A DNA stretch of 64,000 nucleotides from Saccoglossus kowalevskii (taxonomy: Eukaryota > Hemichordata > Enteropneusta > Harrimaniidae): contig NW_003155738.1 in the NCBI RefSeq assembly GCF_000003605.2, forward strand, positions 390,899-454,898, in the 5' to 3' direction. The notes under the pieces are model-generated. The model saw only the letters and a list, made by a program, of their open reading frames with translations, made no database searches and was not told the DNA's origin. Positions 47,975-59,211 of the stretch are shown here, one piece after another. Both the position numbers and the translations under genes were made by a program. Within the stretch, counting starts at the first letter, position 1, and each line of letters begins with the position of its first letter.

Positions 47975-48290
47975 TCAAAAGTATAAGTCACCTAGTAAAA
48001 CTGTGTAGGAAAAAATATTTGTCATAAAAAGGAGGTTGAGCCCGGTAAAGTTTTCGATATATCTGTTCACATAAATCTCGTTCAAATGTCTATCACGCGT
48101 GAAAGAGTCGGCTACGGACTTAGGTACCCCTTGCATCCCGCCCCCACTACTGTCATCGGTGTTTGATACAAACGCTGTGGGATACTCCAACACTTTTGCC
48201 TTAGACAGTTGATCTCTAGCATAAACGCCAAAGAACACATTTTCACGATCCAGCTGATTATTCGTGTCCATCGCAGCTAGAAATTTCTGT
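47975..48290 (-). pseudogene. Adenain-like cysteine protease, N-terminal fragment (copy 2)
   Basis: The frame begins just after the capsid gene and reads NVFFGVYARDQLSKAKVLEY then PTAFVSNTDDSSGGG, the segment before the catalytic His in adenain-like proteases. It then jumps to unrelated codons at about 48,130, exactly where copy 1 would continue with its His and FDSYG blocks. The catalytic part is therefore deleted. The last 50 codons are the non-coding flank read through. Confidence 0.75.
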
Positions 48291-49466
48291 CTCTGTAAAT
48301 CTCGATAACGTTGTTGTATTCAGCATAAATCAAAACGGTCACAGTCTCAGTCAATGCTTGTCTGAACTGAATCTCAAGACCAATCTTTCCTTCTTGTATC
48401 AAATTGAGGTTATAATCGCTGGCCGATTCGTCGTGAGTGAGGTCAAATGCGAAGATTATGTACCCTTCGGAATATTCGTTTTGATTGATGCCATTGCCTT
48501 GGTATTGACCAATTATATTTTTACCGGTAAACAGGATGTAATAAGCCATGATTCAACTTCTGCCACCATCCGCTGTGAAGTCCATCTTCAATGGCTTTGC
48601 GGGAACTTGCTCACCTCTAACGTTGAGGACGAGTGATGTGATACCATAATTCTGGAAGTTGAATGAATTGGTTTCGTAGGATCCGTTGAAAGACGCATTG
48701 GAAACCAGAAACAGGATGATCCTTTTTGGCAACTGACCGAGCAATAACAAAAAAATTTGTTTAATGACATTGTACCAGCCGGGATGGAAGCGATTTTCAT
48801 AATCGATGGGGTATTTTGCAGTACCCTGTTTCAATGCTTCGATGTGTCCCAGTTGTACGCTGGGGCTCAACTTGACTTTTCTCACCAGGAGAGTAGCGTC
48901 GGTGATGACTACTTTGAATGCGTGATTTTCGGTTGAGCTGATCAAGCAGAACAGATTTTTACTTTGATGTAATTTCAGTCAAACTTCCACCCCATTTAGT
49001 AAATACTTTGGTTGAAAAAATAAGTCTCTGTGTATTTGTCCGATCATGTCGACCGATCTGTGTTAATTTGGCGTCCCCTCCATAATTCAATAGCATTTCG
49101 ATCATGGCTTTGTAAGAATAGGTGGGAGATGCGTCCGAAATCTGCTTTGCATTCAGGTACACGTCGATTTGATTGAAGAGGGAATGCAACCACAAGTTCG
49201 CAGGCCCTACAGTGGCGTCCGCAACCAAATTACCTCCATTAGCATTCATGATTTTAGCCTTGATGTGCAAAAGCGTAGAACCAATATCGAATATAGTCAC
49301 TTCCGGCCGAAGGTATTACAAATTCGATCGGACCATTGGCTATATTCGTGAGTGGGTTTACCTCTTTGTAACTTCCTTTTTCAATACTTGTCTGTGATGG
49401 AGGAATAGTAAAGAGATCAAGTTCCATCTTTGCGCGTTCGCAGGAGTGTTCGTGTACAAAAACCAT
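48280..49466 (-). pseudogene. Polinton major capsid protein (double jelly-roll hexon) remnant
   Basis: Starting at the ATG near 49,466, the frames follow the Polinton/adintovirus hexon: an early ELDLFTIPPSQTSIEKG block, PLTNIANGPIEF, a STLLHIKAKI strand, ANLWLHSLFNQIDVYLN, a NASFNGSYETNSFNFQNYG strand, FAFDLTHDESASDYNLNLIQ, and the C-terminal VTVLIYAEYNNVIEI strand. The family protein forms the trimeric capsid shell. Breaks: frameshift near 49,290, a stop or frameshift near 48,955, an in-frame TGA at 48,550-48,552, and a frameshift near 48,285. Length matches the roughly 400-residue family norm. It follows the pX-like gene after only a few bases. Confidence 0.85.
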
Positions 49467-49471
49467 GATGT

Positions 49472-49937
49472 TCAGACGAATATATCTGGAAATCTTCTCC
49501 TCCTCTTAGCCTTCGAAGAAATGACACATCTCATTGTTGTCTTCATCCTTTTGATGGTGCATCCTCGCCCCAATTGAGAGGGTCTTCCAAATAAATTGCT
49601 CAATACTGAAGTAGTAATTTGATGACCCGCAGTCTTTGCTCTACTCGAAGCCACTTTTTTAAAGTTTTTCCCATGTACAACGTCACCTAGAATACCCAAG
49701 TGCTGGTTTTGCTGCGGCTTTCAGACCTTGTGTTAATAGAAGTGTGGCCCATCTTGTCAATCCAAAGAACATACTTCCGATTCCATATCCACGTTGTAGT
49801 CTCGCACCAGAAAATACAAATCCTCGTCCAATCTGATTCATGTAGTAATTTCTATAAACCCCCACGTGAGACGTGTAAGGTCGATGTCTGTTCATTTTCT
49901 TTGTCTTCACACTAGAGAAGGACGAGCTTTGTGACAA
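49472..49937 (-). pseudogene. pX/pVI-like basic virion core protein remnant
   Basis: The frame starting at 49,937 contains RGYGIGSMFFGLTRWATLLL and GLKAAAKPALGY. The next frame, shifted near 49,690, contains GILGDVVHGKNFKKVASSRA and ends in a run of basic residues. A glycine/aromatic entry, an amphipathic helix, then GxxxxGDVxxGKNFK with a basic tail is the pattern of the small Polinton/adintovirus proteins likened to adenovirus pX and pVI. It lies immediately upstream of the capsid gene, as in related elements. The assignment is by motif pattern. Confidence 0.65.
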
Positions 49938-50149
49938 CTCAGCGCCACAATCACACGTTCCCTTTCAACACATTGAGCGAGCATTCACACAGACACAGTA
50001 TCACTAGAGTCACTACTAGTCAGAAGTCATTAGAGGCTCCATCAATTATCTCCTTTTGTTGTTTCGAGTTGGCCTTGTGCAATATGGAGAGGAAATCAGC
50101 GTTCTTTTGCATGCAGGTGACATGATGAATGACTGACAATGGAAGTCTT

Positions 50150-50710
50150 TTTTTATACCTTTCTCACGTACACTATCGGTACTTGAGATGAAAGTATGTT
50201 CGTTCGAATGCATACTTCCTCAGGGGTGTCTGGCATCAGATCCACGAGAAGGTATCCGTTAGGTTCTTGGGTGGCATCATTGAATGCCTCCTGAAGAAAC
50301 TTAATGTTAGCCAGAACGTTGACTTGTTACGCATCCCTCGGATTTTTAAACAGGAAAATGTAGTGCATTCTGAGACTGATGGTTCTCGATTGCCTGCCCT
50401 GATGAGAGAGATTTTGCAAAATCAGTATCACGGATAAGTTTCGATGGATAGATCCCTTCGTGAAGAACTTGGCGATTTGTTTATCGTTACCCAACATCTT
50501 CCTTTTAGGTCGATTATTCTACCAATATCCAGAGGTACCCCTTCTGAAGATATAACGCTGTCACAATGTTCTAATATTTGATTGACAAAAACGTCTTTCC
50601 CGACTGCGTGGGACCGCTCACGAGAGAGGTAAATGGGTGTTTTGAATTTGCATCCATGATGATATAATAGGACATCGCTCGTTATCGTGTCTCTTTTTAC
50701 GTTCTTCAAT
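50150..50710 (-). pseudogene. FtsK/HerA-like genome-packaging ATPase remnant
   Basis: The first frame (50,709-50,428) has the Walker A region, but it now reads SHAVGKDVFVNQIL, so only the GK pair survives and the loop glycines and the Thr/Ser are lost. After a deletion of the Walker B part, another frame at about 50,150-50,460 shows FTKGSIHRNLSVILILQN, FKNPRD and PNGYLLVDLMPDTPEE, the C-terminal signatures of Polinton ATPases. A TAA interrupts this part at about 50,326. The family enzyme pumps DNA into capsids. Total coding length is well below the usual 200-250 residues. Confidence 0.75.
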
Positions 50711-50939
50711 GTACTTTTTCAACATCCAGTTTAAAACAAAATGAGGTAGTGTGCATAAGCCAGAACAGATGAGTGATAGAACCATTTTGATTTGGTAGAG
50801 CTCATGTCAATGTGATTGTTTAAGGTTCAAATGAATGAATGGAGGGTAACCGATGATCTCGCCTCTATTTATATTTTTTAGAAACCGTATGGGAGGGTAC
50901 GGTAATCACCTTGTATCACTCATTTGTTATACACTAAAC

Positions 50940-53900
50940 TGTACGTTTTAACTCCCTTGCACGTTATTTTTCGGGGGTCTTTGACGTGTAGAGGGCCGTT
51001 TGTTCTTCGAACGAGTCGATCCATGGAGTCAAAATTTTCAATTGGTTTCTGTAATTGAGGGTCAACCCTCTCACTTTACACACCGTCTGTTATTTTGCTC
51101 GTCAGATCTCTGAGATAATTACCCGTCGGTGGATCTCATTCTCCAGCTCGCTGGATATAAATGATGGAATCTGTGTCAAAGTACAAGGTTCTACTACCTA
51201 ATTTCTCCAGAACACTGTCGAGCAAAGTCGGGCATAGCTCATCGTCATGGCAACCAGTACAATGTTTGTATTGGGTGCTTCAGTAATGTAGTCTTCTTTA
51301 TTGCAGTGCTGGACAAGAACCATTTCGTCAGAGACAAAAGAAAGATCTGTGATGTCCTTTGTACTATCCATCAACATTTTCCAACAGTTTGGCGGCTGTT
51401 TCTACATACGTGCTCTGTCCAAAGTTTGATCTCTGTCCCAGCTTTCCCCAGTATGAATTGAGATTTGGCTTGGCGAGGGCTCTGAGGCCTGGATTGGTGG
51501 TTATCTTGCTTCTGTCCAAGACGATACCTTCTCTTTCGTGGTACTTTTGGATGTAGATGGTTTGGTCTGGATAACCGGAAAACTCTTGTTTAATTTTCAG
51601 AAACATATTGATGTACTTGGTGAACAACCCTCCTTCTCCAGTCTTGGGATTGTAAGTTGCTGACTCATTGTAATGCCAAACTTCGAATACCTTGGTGATG
51701 CGATACCCTACTTCTTCAGCCTTCTCCAATTCCAGAGTGCACCAAACACCTGTCAGCTGGCATTAATTGACACCGTGGTGACATTCGTCTTAATTCATGG
51801 TTACCGTGCATTTGGAACAGAGTGGGAACATCAGTTTGTTGATCACCCTGAAAGGTAGGACTGATATGTACAATCTCCACGGAGGTAAAACGTCGCACTT
51901 GATAATACCGAAATAGTCTGTGGGTTTGGCGATAAAGTCTTTAGTTATGACTGGCCACCCAACTGGATATCGCAAGGTCTTATTGATGTAAGGGCAGAGG
52001 CTGCAAAAGTCAACATACACTACAACGAACTTCATAATTGCGTGAAATTAGTTTGGAACGAATGGCCTGTTTGATTGATTGATTGTGCGTTTGTCCTGCC
52101 AGACACCTGGTGCCGTTGATTGCTTGTTGGTCGGTATAACTGTAACAACAAACTGGCTACAGTTTAAAAACAAAGGTTAATGAGACAAACCATTTTACTC
52201 AAAGGAGTGGTAACTGTGATCTCATTTGTGCCGAACAAACCCGGAATGTGACACGTTCATATAAAAACAAGTTTTGGATGGTAACGGTTCGACAATTTTC
52301 GAAATATACCTATAACTAAATCCTGTAATAAGCTGGAGCTGGCTGGCACCCCAGTCTGCCAATCCAGTCTGGTACCCATTTGAGTTCAAGAAGTGGCAGT
52401 TTCTCTGAACACGCGTTGAGCATGTACAGTCATCATTTTGTGAAAAGCATTTGTGTGTGTGAAATAGTCCGGGGAATTTTGTTTTAACAAAATAAAAAGG
52501 TGTTTAGAGCGACCACCATTGTCTTTAATCAGCTTCGAAAATTTTTCGTATTCTATATACTCTGCCGTTGAGCAAATTACACCAGCTGACACTAGATCAT
52601 TCTTCAGTGCAACAGGATATCTGATTGTTTAGCTCAGAAACTGCACAAAACGGTACTTTTTAGGGCCACCATATCCTCCAGAATGAGATATACCGTGTTT
52701 AGCGAGTGTAACAGTTTGACTTAGCTGTGGGTCCGTTGCTTTTTTGTGTGTCGGCTATTAGTCTTTGTGTTGGTTTTTTAGTTGGTGTCATCAAATTTGT
52801 TATTTTCAGACATTAGGAATTTTATCGACACAGAAGAGCTATGCCCCCTATAAACTGGCCTAACACAAATGTGCGTCGTAACATAACCTATTTATATTAC
52901 CTGCAGTGGACGGTTGGGCGTTATGTTTGCTACAATGTATTTGTTTATCATAAACATATCCGTTTACAAAGCCTTTCGCCGACACTGGGACACGTTTCGA
53001 TTTGACTAATTTCATGCAATTGTGATGTTTGTTGTACCTTTTTACCTTCCTTGATCTCGTAATACAGATGCAGGGCATTAGTACAACCACCGAGAAAAGC
53101 CTCCCTGCCTCTGATAGGATTTGAAATATTTAAGTTTCAGAAAAACCTCTCGACTTTGTGATTGTTCTTCATCAGGTTTTCGAAATCGCATTCCCACATG
53201 GTAACTAGCGAGTATCCTTTCGATTTCAACCACTCTTCCTTCGCCAGTAGCCTTTTCTTAGAGGGAGGTCATACTGAGTTCATTCTTGCAATTCATCTCA
53301 TTCCTTCTGGGAAAACACTTTGGGCAACCATGGTAGTAACAGCCGTAGTACTCATACAAGGTTTCAGTAGAAGCATCATATCCATCTACATAATAAAGAC
53401 TGATTTTCATCTCCCTTCTGGAATTACGAACATGTTGAATGCGCGTGTCATTGACGTGTGCCTCGTATTCCATCCATCTTATGGTATCTGGGGATTGATT
53501 CTGAGCACTGAGGTAATCTTTCTCAGACACAACCCCGATTGTGTCAGGAGTTAGGAAATTTTTTCGAAATTATGACGTTGCACATGGGAGCAATCATGAT
53601 GCAACGGCTGAAGGGGTCAACTTTGGTGAGATCCATCATCATCGATCTAAATGCCAAACAACACTCCTCGAGTATGCGCATGTCTCTCCGACAGTACTTG
53701 AGCAGTTTTTTACGTAAATCATAAATGGAGTTCTTTTCTAGTTCTCCATTGTACCATGTGTAGAACGTCTTTCTAGCCTCCTTCTTCATACCATATGGGT
53801 CAAAATAACGAGCCCAGCGTATCGGTTCTCTGTAATTGTCTCCACCAGTTCTCGGAAACAGGTGGGGAGAAAAGCCCTTGTGTAGCTCGTCTATGCCGAA

Positions 53901-54960
53901 GGTCTCAGGAAGTTTAGATAGAGCCATGGGCAGGAAATTCAAGCTATCTATGAATGTGATATCTGCACGACAGATGTATAGTTGCATGACTTTTGAACCA
54001 TTCATGATCACTTCCGGTAGTATCTTGTGATCGTGACAGTATTTCAGAATCATAATTCCATCATACCCCTTTGAATTATGCACGATGAAAATCATCCCAT
54101 TATGCTCTTTTTCTAACGCCCACTCGCAGAAATCTTTCAAGGTACATGGACCATTGAACACTTTCTCTGTATTCAGTGAAATTCTCGCTGTGCACAGATC
54201 TGGAATATGAGTACAATGTTCGTCGGTCGTGCATTCAAAACGATGGCTGTCAGAGTCATCCTCTGCAAATTCTTCCATCCAATCGTCAGATTCTTGGTTC
54301 TTTTTTCTGACGGTGAGTGGTCGTACGTTTGAAAAGACTTGCAGGTTTTGCAGTAAACTTCGTTACATTTGTGAGACCCATCACGATATTTGAGGTCTTT
54401 GTGACATTTATTGCAATGTTGAACTGACTGGCAGAGAGTTTGTTTCCCATTAACCGACTTTTGATGTCGTTCGAAACATTCTTCGTCCTTGAAAAATCTG
54501 TGACAATTTCCAAATTTTGTCCATCGTGTAACCATGCAGTCCCGTTGATTTCCACAACTCAAACACACCGCCGAACACATGTGATTGTAACGTTTAGATT
54601 AAGACTTGTTACACCTAGTGCAATAGTAGCTCTTTCCCAGAAAACCGGTCATTTTTGTGATGACGTTGTCGTGTTCGTCTTTCAGAAACAGATATATGTT
54701 TTTGGAACCTTCTGCGGCATCGCCCACAGAGATGATGGAGTCATACATGTATTCTGAAATCAGGTAACACATTCTAGAATTTGTTAATCTCTTCGATGCC
54801 ACATGGACCCTGTTCGACTCTGGCCTTTTGTAAAAGTTCCCTAGCTTCGACAGTTTGCATAGAGAAGCTCGCCGTTTTTTCCCTCTTCATAGAATCCCAC
54901 ATCGATGGTGGATTCTCGTCTTTTGTGGCGTGTGACATGGCGACTACGATCCCTCTAGTG
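50940..54960 (-). pseudogene. Protein-primed DNA polymerase B (pPolB) remnant
   Basis: N-terminal part: QGPCGIEEINKF (about 54,800), a KMTGFLGKSYYCTRC zinc block, and a second Cys/His block with CHRFFKDEECFERH. The exonuclease domain is the longest frame (54,278-53,544). Exo II (HNSKGYDG) and Exo III (YCRRD) are kept, but Exo I reads HRFE without its Asp. Next come LYEYYGCYYHGCPKCF (53,350) and a WECDF block (53,180). Palm motif A (VDFCSLCPY, 52,010) has Cys for Tyr. Motif B (NPGLRALAK, about 51,490) and motif C (YFDTDS, 51,166-51,183) are kept. KVRGLTLN follows. Many stops and frameshifts, plus a 1-kb insertion between the HGCP and motif A parts, break it. It would replicate the element from a terminal-protein primer. 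Confidence 0.9.
52023..53034. mobile_element. 1,012-bp TA-flanked inverted-repeat transposon (Tc1/mariner-like MITE) inside pPolB
   Basis: The ends are imperfect inverted repeats: CAACGAACTTCATAATTGCG at the left and, reverse-complemented, CAACAAACATCACAATTGCA at the right. Including the flanking TA, 28 of the outer 32 bases match. A TA dinucleotide directly flanks each end (52,021-52,022 and 53,035-53,036). Removing the element and one TA leaves the polymerase reading frame continuous across the site. No transposase was recognised; minus frames at 52,386-52,592 and 52,860-53,000 have no motif. TA duplication suggests the Tc1/mariner superfamily. Confidence 0.75.
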
Positions 54961-55049
54961 CAACACTTCTAGTCATCGGAAACAATTTCACCATTTCAAC
55001 CTGTCCTGTTGATCTTTGTATCAAAGTAATAAATATTGAAAATGGTTAT

Positions 55050-55050
<1 letters not shown>

Positions 55051-55102
<52 letters not shown>

Positions 55103-55153
55103 TGACCGACCGACCGACCTACCTACTGATCAATCAATCAATCAATCAATCAG
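55051..55153. repeat. Compound tetranucleotide microsatellite
   Basis: (GACA)n from 55,051 to 55,101, then GACC/CTAC variants, then (TCAA)n to 55,153. It lies just upstream of the pPolB gene. Confidence 0.95.
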
Positions 55154-55159
55154 TTACCC

Positions 55160-56340
55160 ATCATCTGAATTGTCATTCATATGTCTGTAAATAAAAACAG
55201 TTTTGCATCAGCGCCAACTTGTGGTCAGGTCAAAAAAAAACTTACTCACACATAGAGGGCATGCATTTAAGATCGATTCTCTAAGACAGACCGGGAAATA
55301 AACAAAAGAATTTGGGGGAAATAATGTTGCTACGTATCATGATCATCGGCAATGATTGGGGGATTTTGACCAGTTGGTGACGTAGGCTTGACTTAGAGAA
55401 TGTCGCAATCTTGACAGTGTGGCGATATCTAGTCGCCTGTTTGTGAAAAATAAGGGAGATGGAATACAGGTTTGAAACATCGGGAATGTTGCTATATTCA
55501 GAAACTTTTGTGTGACATAGGGTAGCGCTATACAATATGTCGACCTTCATGACAAAACAAGGTCAAGTCTAGTGAAAAGACACCCTAACTAATTGGGAAA
55601 ATGTAACACCACACATAATAATTGTTTAAAGCTGAGGGGTACGCTCGGTAATCAATGATTCGCTGGGTCCCGGCGTTTTTTGCGAATGACCGGTATAAAA
55701 TCATTTGAAAACATTCTAGTATTCGTTTTTTTGGTAAACAAGTCTTCATTATTATACATACTGCAAACTTAGACTTACTGTTTCTTTGCCAATTTATAAC
55801 AAAATCAGAATGTCTCTCATAGCGATAAAGAATAACAACGCACTTTTAGAAAAACGAAAAGGCTCATGGGTAGAAGTCTCCCCCTGGTTTAACTGATCAT
55901 TTCATTGGCTAATGTTTACAACATTATCTATCGATTACCTTATTTTAACAGTGGAGGTCATTTCCCCTCGTTCCATGGGTAGATAATGGTTAGCCATGAC
56001 CAGTTGAAGCGAGGAAATCATAGGTCTAAATATGTTAGAACGAATTTGTGTTTTGATAACTCCCGACACACACCACCCCTGACATTCATATTTCAACACC
56101 ATAGCCAGCTTAGATTTTCACTGTGTGTTTGTGTGGTCTGATAAAATTGTATCATGGTGCCAGTCCGGCCATTCATCCTTCATCGCCAATGTTAATGGCT
56201 CCAAGGAATGTTGTATCTTGTGAGAAAATAAAAGATGATACCATCTGTATTTAACAGTTCTATAGCTGAAGTTGTGGTGTATATGTGTCATCACCAAGTT
56301 TAATATAATGAGTATTATAATGGCTACCCCACCAAGCACA
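55160..56340. other. Polinton spacer without recognisable gene
   Basis: I looked here for the integrase (HHCC and rve DDE motifs) and saw none on either strand. Open frames at 55,281-55,550 and 56,118-56,339 show no motif. Confidence 0.45.
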
Positions 56341-56352
56341 GTGTATCATTAA

Positions 56353-57201
56353 CCATGAAACAGTTCAGAGATTTCAATGAAATTTTACCACAAATCAACC
56401 ATGTTGTCAGGTATGTTCGTTTTATTTTAAAATCCAAACATCCGTTGCTCATTTACCCGGCCCCTCGCTCCCTACTGTTATATAGATTCGTCCAGAGTGG
56501 ACGCGACTACAAAATAGAGGTGTGACCCCTCTCCCCCTGCTGTTATATAGATTCGTCCAGAGTGAGGTGGGATTTACGAGACGAAAAGCATAAGCCCTCT
56601 CCCCCTGCTATTATATAGATTCGTTCAGAGTGGCGCAACTATCAAAAAAGCTCCAAGCTTTAATTCCTTAGTGAGTTTGCAAACTGATATTTTGAGACTG
56701 CTGTACATATAGTTCAATCTGCTAAACGTTTACTAGTGATTAACATTATTATGCGTGAAATTTTATATAGATATTTTATTTGTATTTTTTTCACAGTCAA
56801 CAGGAAACCATTGGATAAGCTGATTATGAAGAAAATTGTCTCTCAATTCATCTGTACACAGGTGCGTCGTATCATTCAAGCCAATTGCCTTGGATGTGAG
56901 ATATAGCATCCTTCACAGAGATAGCACTGGTGTTTATCTTACGGATTCTGCGATCAGATTAATGAAATTAATCTACATTGACCAAGCTTTGCGCGAAATT
57001 GATAGTTGTAAAATTGCTATGTACTATGATGCGTTTTGTATTCACCCAGATCTTGTTGGTAAATATTCCAAGTGTTATACCCATATGCTGTTTCAACGGT
57101 TTAAATCAAAGCCTAAAATGTGTTTAGCCTCCTGTGAATTCACGTTATCAACACTCGAAATGAATACCCAACTATTTGATATGATACAGCGGCATATATA
57201 A
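56353..57201 (+). pseudogene. Small Polinton-type protein with CxGC / HPSQR motif, possibly spliced
   Basis: A plus frame around 56,826-56,925 reads VRRIIQANCLGCEI, then after a stop HPSQR. The next frame (to 57,201) contains LTDSAIRLMKLIYIDQALRE then a cysteine-containing tail. A CxGC followed by HPSQ is, from memory, a feature of an uncharacterised small protein in some Polintons; I could not verify this. Upstream, an ATG segment (56,353-56,409) ends at CAG/GTATGT and a TTTTTTCACAG acceptor lies at about 56,797, so an intron is possible, though the simple join soon meets a stop. At least one stop and one frameshift show decay. It is the only plus-strand gene of the locus I can argue for. 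Confidence 0.4.
56455..56640. repeat. 65-68-bp minisatellite, three copies
   Basis: The word TTATATAGATTCGTCCAGAG occurs at about 56,477 and 56,542, and with one change at 56,610. The spacer between copies has CCCTCTCCCCCTGC. It lies in the candidate intron of the preceding entry. Confidence 0.85.
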
Positions 57202-57349
57202 AATAAGCATGCCAATCATACTTTAGCAGTCAGTCTCTATAGTACAGTAAAATGTAGGACACCCTATTCCATATACTATTATTATTATTAAAATTATTAT
57301 TATTCGATGTTACTCGCATTTATTATATGAGCGATTCTGATTAGAAAAA

Positions 57350-57873
57350 AGTGTATCGATGTTACTCTTTTTTTCTTCTACAATTTTTTTTTTTTATAAT
57401 TGAAACTTTATCACGTTAGAACATTATTCTTATATTACTCAGTGTGAATACTTAACCGCGTTCGAAAATGTATACTCTATATATTTAAACCATTTTAAAA
57501 TTTCATGTTTATTATTATCAATATTAATATTACTCTTAATAATATTACTCTTATTAATATCATTCTAATATTACTCAGTTTTTAATCCATTCTTTTTTGA
57601 TTATTTACTCAAACAGAAAACAAAAAACAAAAAATGTATATTCCATGTAACTGAGCTAGTTTTACCCTTCTTTTGTGTAATAAACTCCGTTAGTTTTCAA
57701 AATGACGTGTATATATTAGTGTGTGTATGAGAGCGCCCCCTACGATACATTCAGAAAAATCTTTCGTAACGTCAGTGCTCATTCAATTAAAATAAAAATA
57801 TATATGGTAATTGATGCAAATTTATTCACGATGACTTCATTACGACCTCGTATTCAAATATATTTTATGTATG
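57350..57873. repeat. Inner right terminal inverted repeat
   Basis: Reverse complement of 46,815-47,305. Landmarks are TTTTATAATTGAAACTTTAT (57,393), the AATATTACTC repeats (57,520-57,580), and TTACGACCTCGTATTCAAAT (57,840). Confidence 0.8.
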
Positions 57874-58050
57874 CAAATGAATTCACAGTATCCCATTGTG
57901 ACCTCATCCTCATTCATATGATCCCCTTTACGACCTTGTACGATCATTTATGCTAATTTATGCATGGATCCCCATTGTGACGTCATCATTCATGCACGGT
58001 CCCCCATTGTGACGTCATCTAACTCCGTATGACGTCATCCCATCCAATAT
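57874..58050. promoter_or_regulatory. Cluster of TGACGTCA-type motifs next to the inner right repeat
   Basis: CCATTGTGACGTCATC occurs at about 57,970 and 58,003. TATGACGTCATCC follows at about 58,028, and a diverged CCATTGTGACCTCATC lies at 57,893. TGACGTCA is the CRE/ATF-binding palindrome. Similar words occur near all the repeat ends of this locus. Confidence 0.5.
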
Positions 58051-59211
58051 GAACAGCTCCATCATGGTTGTCCCTATAGTGTCGACTAATACTAGCAGCA
58101 AATCACAAAAGTTTTTATAAATGGGCAATCTGTTATAAATTAGCCAAATGTAGTCAACGTATTGTAGACTGTGTTGTTGGACAATGGTGTACAGCTACGG
58201 GTTGAAAAGATCATTGAAAAAATTCCGAAGATTTATCATCAGCAAAATTGTTCGATCATTAGTTGTATAGGTCAAAGAGACTTTAGCAGTCAACAATTTA
58301 CTCCAGTGTGTTGCTTCAGCACAGCTCTGAAATTATGCGATGAGTCATACTTTCCAAGCATATGCGTTAAACTACCAAAATTGCGGTCATTTCATTGACA
58401 AGATGTGAGTGTGAGCGCAGTTTTTCCACATTGAGAAGGTTGAATATATATATGGGGCGAAAGAGATTAACATCTCTAGCCTTACTCCACATTCATCGAG
58501 AAATCGATATTGATTGTATTGTGGATACGTTCGCGAAGTTACGTCTAAGGTAGATAACTTAATAAATGTATAATAAATGTAGTCTACGTTATCAAAGCAG
58601 TGTGCTACAGAAACTATTGTCAGTTTCTTCATCTTTACATGAATGATATATCATGTAAAAAAATGATGTTACAAAAATATTAATGGAGAAAATGGAACTC
58701 GATCAATAAAATACAGTGAAGCTAGACTATTTTATTGTTTTAGGGCATATTACTAATTTTGCTTTATGGCAAGCTTATTTCCCAATATCTCACAATTTTT
58801 CTTGGTAACATATGATGAAAAAGTGACATATATAGTGCCTGACACATTGTATCTCGTATTGGTTGAAATTACTTGAACTAAAAATAGCCGGTTAAAACAT
58901 GTTATATAATACTTTTAGACGAGTCGGCAGACTTACTCGGGCAACCCACATAACAATCTTCTGTTTAAGTATGGTTTCGGTATTGTCTGGTTTGAAAAAC
59001 AAGTTAGGGATACTGCAAATTCCTTAGAAATATTTAATCAATGAATAAAAGATTGTTGTCAGCAAGAATGGCATGCCTCATTCTCACAATTTCATATAAA
59101 AATGTCTGTAACACAGCACTAAGATACCAAACAATACGATGTTTCTTTTTAAAAATTAAAATAATGCACGTTTCACATCAAATATATTATTGTTGTTTTC
59201 AAACCCCCTAT
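58051..59211. other. Right inter-repeat segment, unidentified
   Basis: Between the inner and outer right repeats. A plus frame at 58,171-58,398 (GQRDFSSQQFTPVCCFSTAL) is cysteine-rich and may be a relic of a Polinton gene, but I cannot name it. The left inter-repeat segment, with its protease remnant, has no match here. Confidence 0.35.

Noticed and set aside
58171-58398. Possible second protease or OTU-like gene in the right inter-repeat segment
   Set aside because: No catalytic motif could be placed with confidence; kept only as an unidentified segment.
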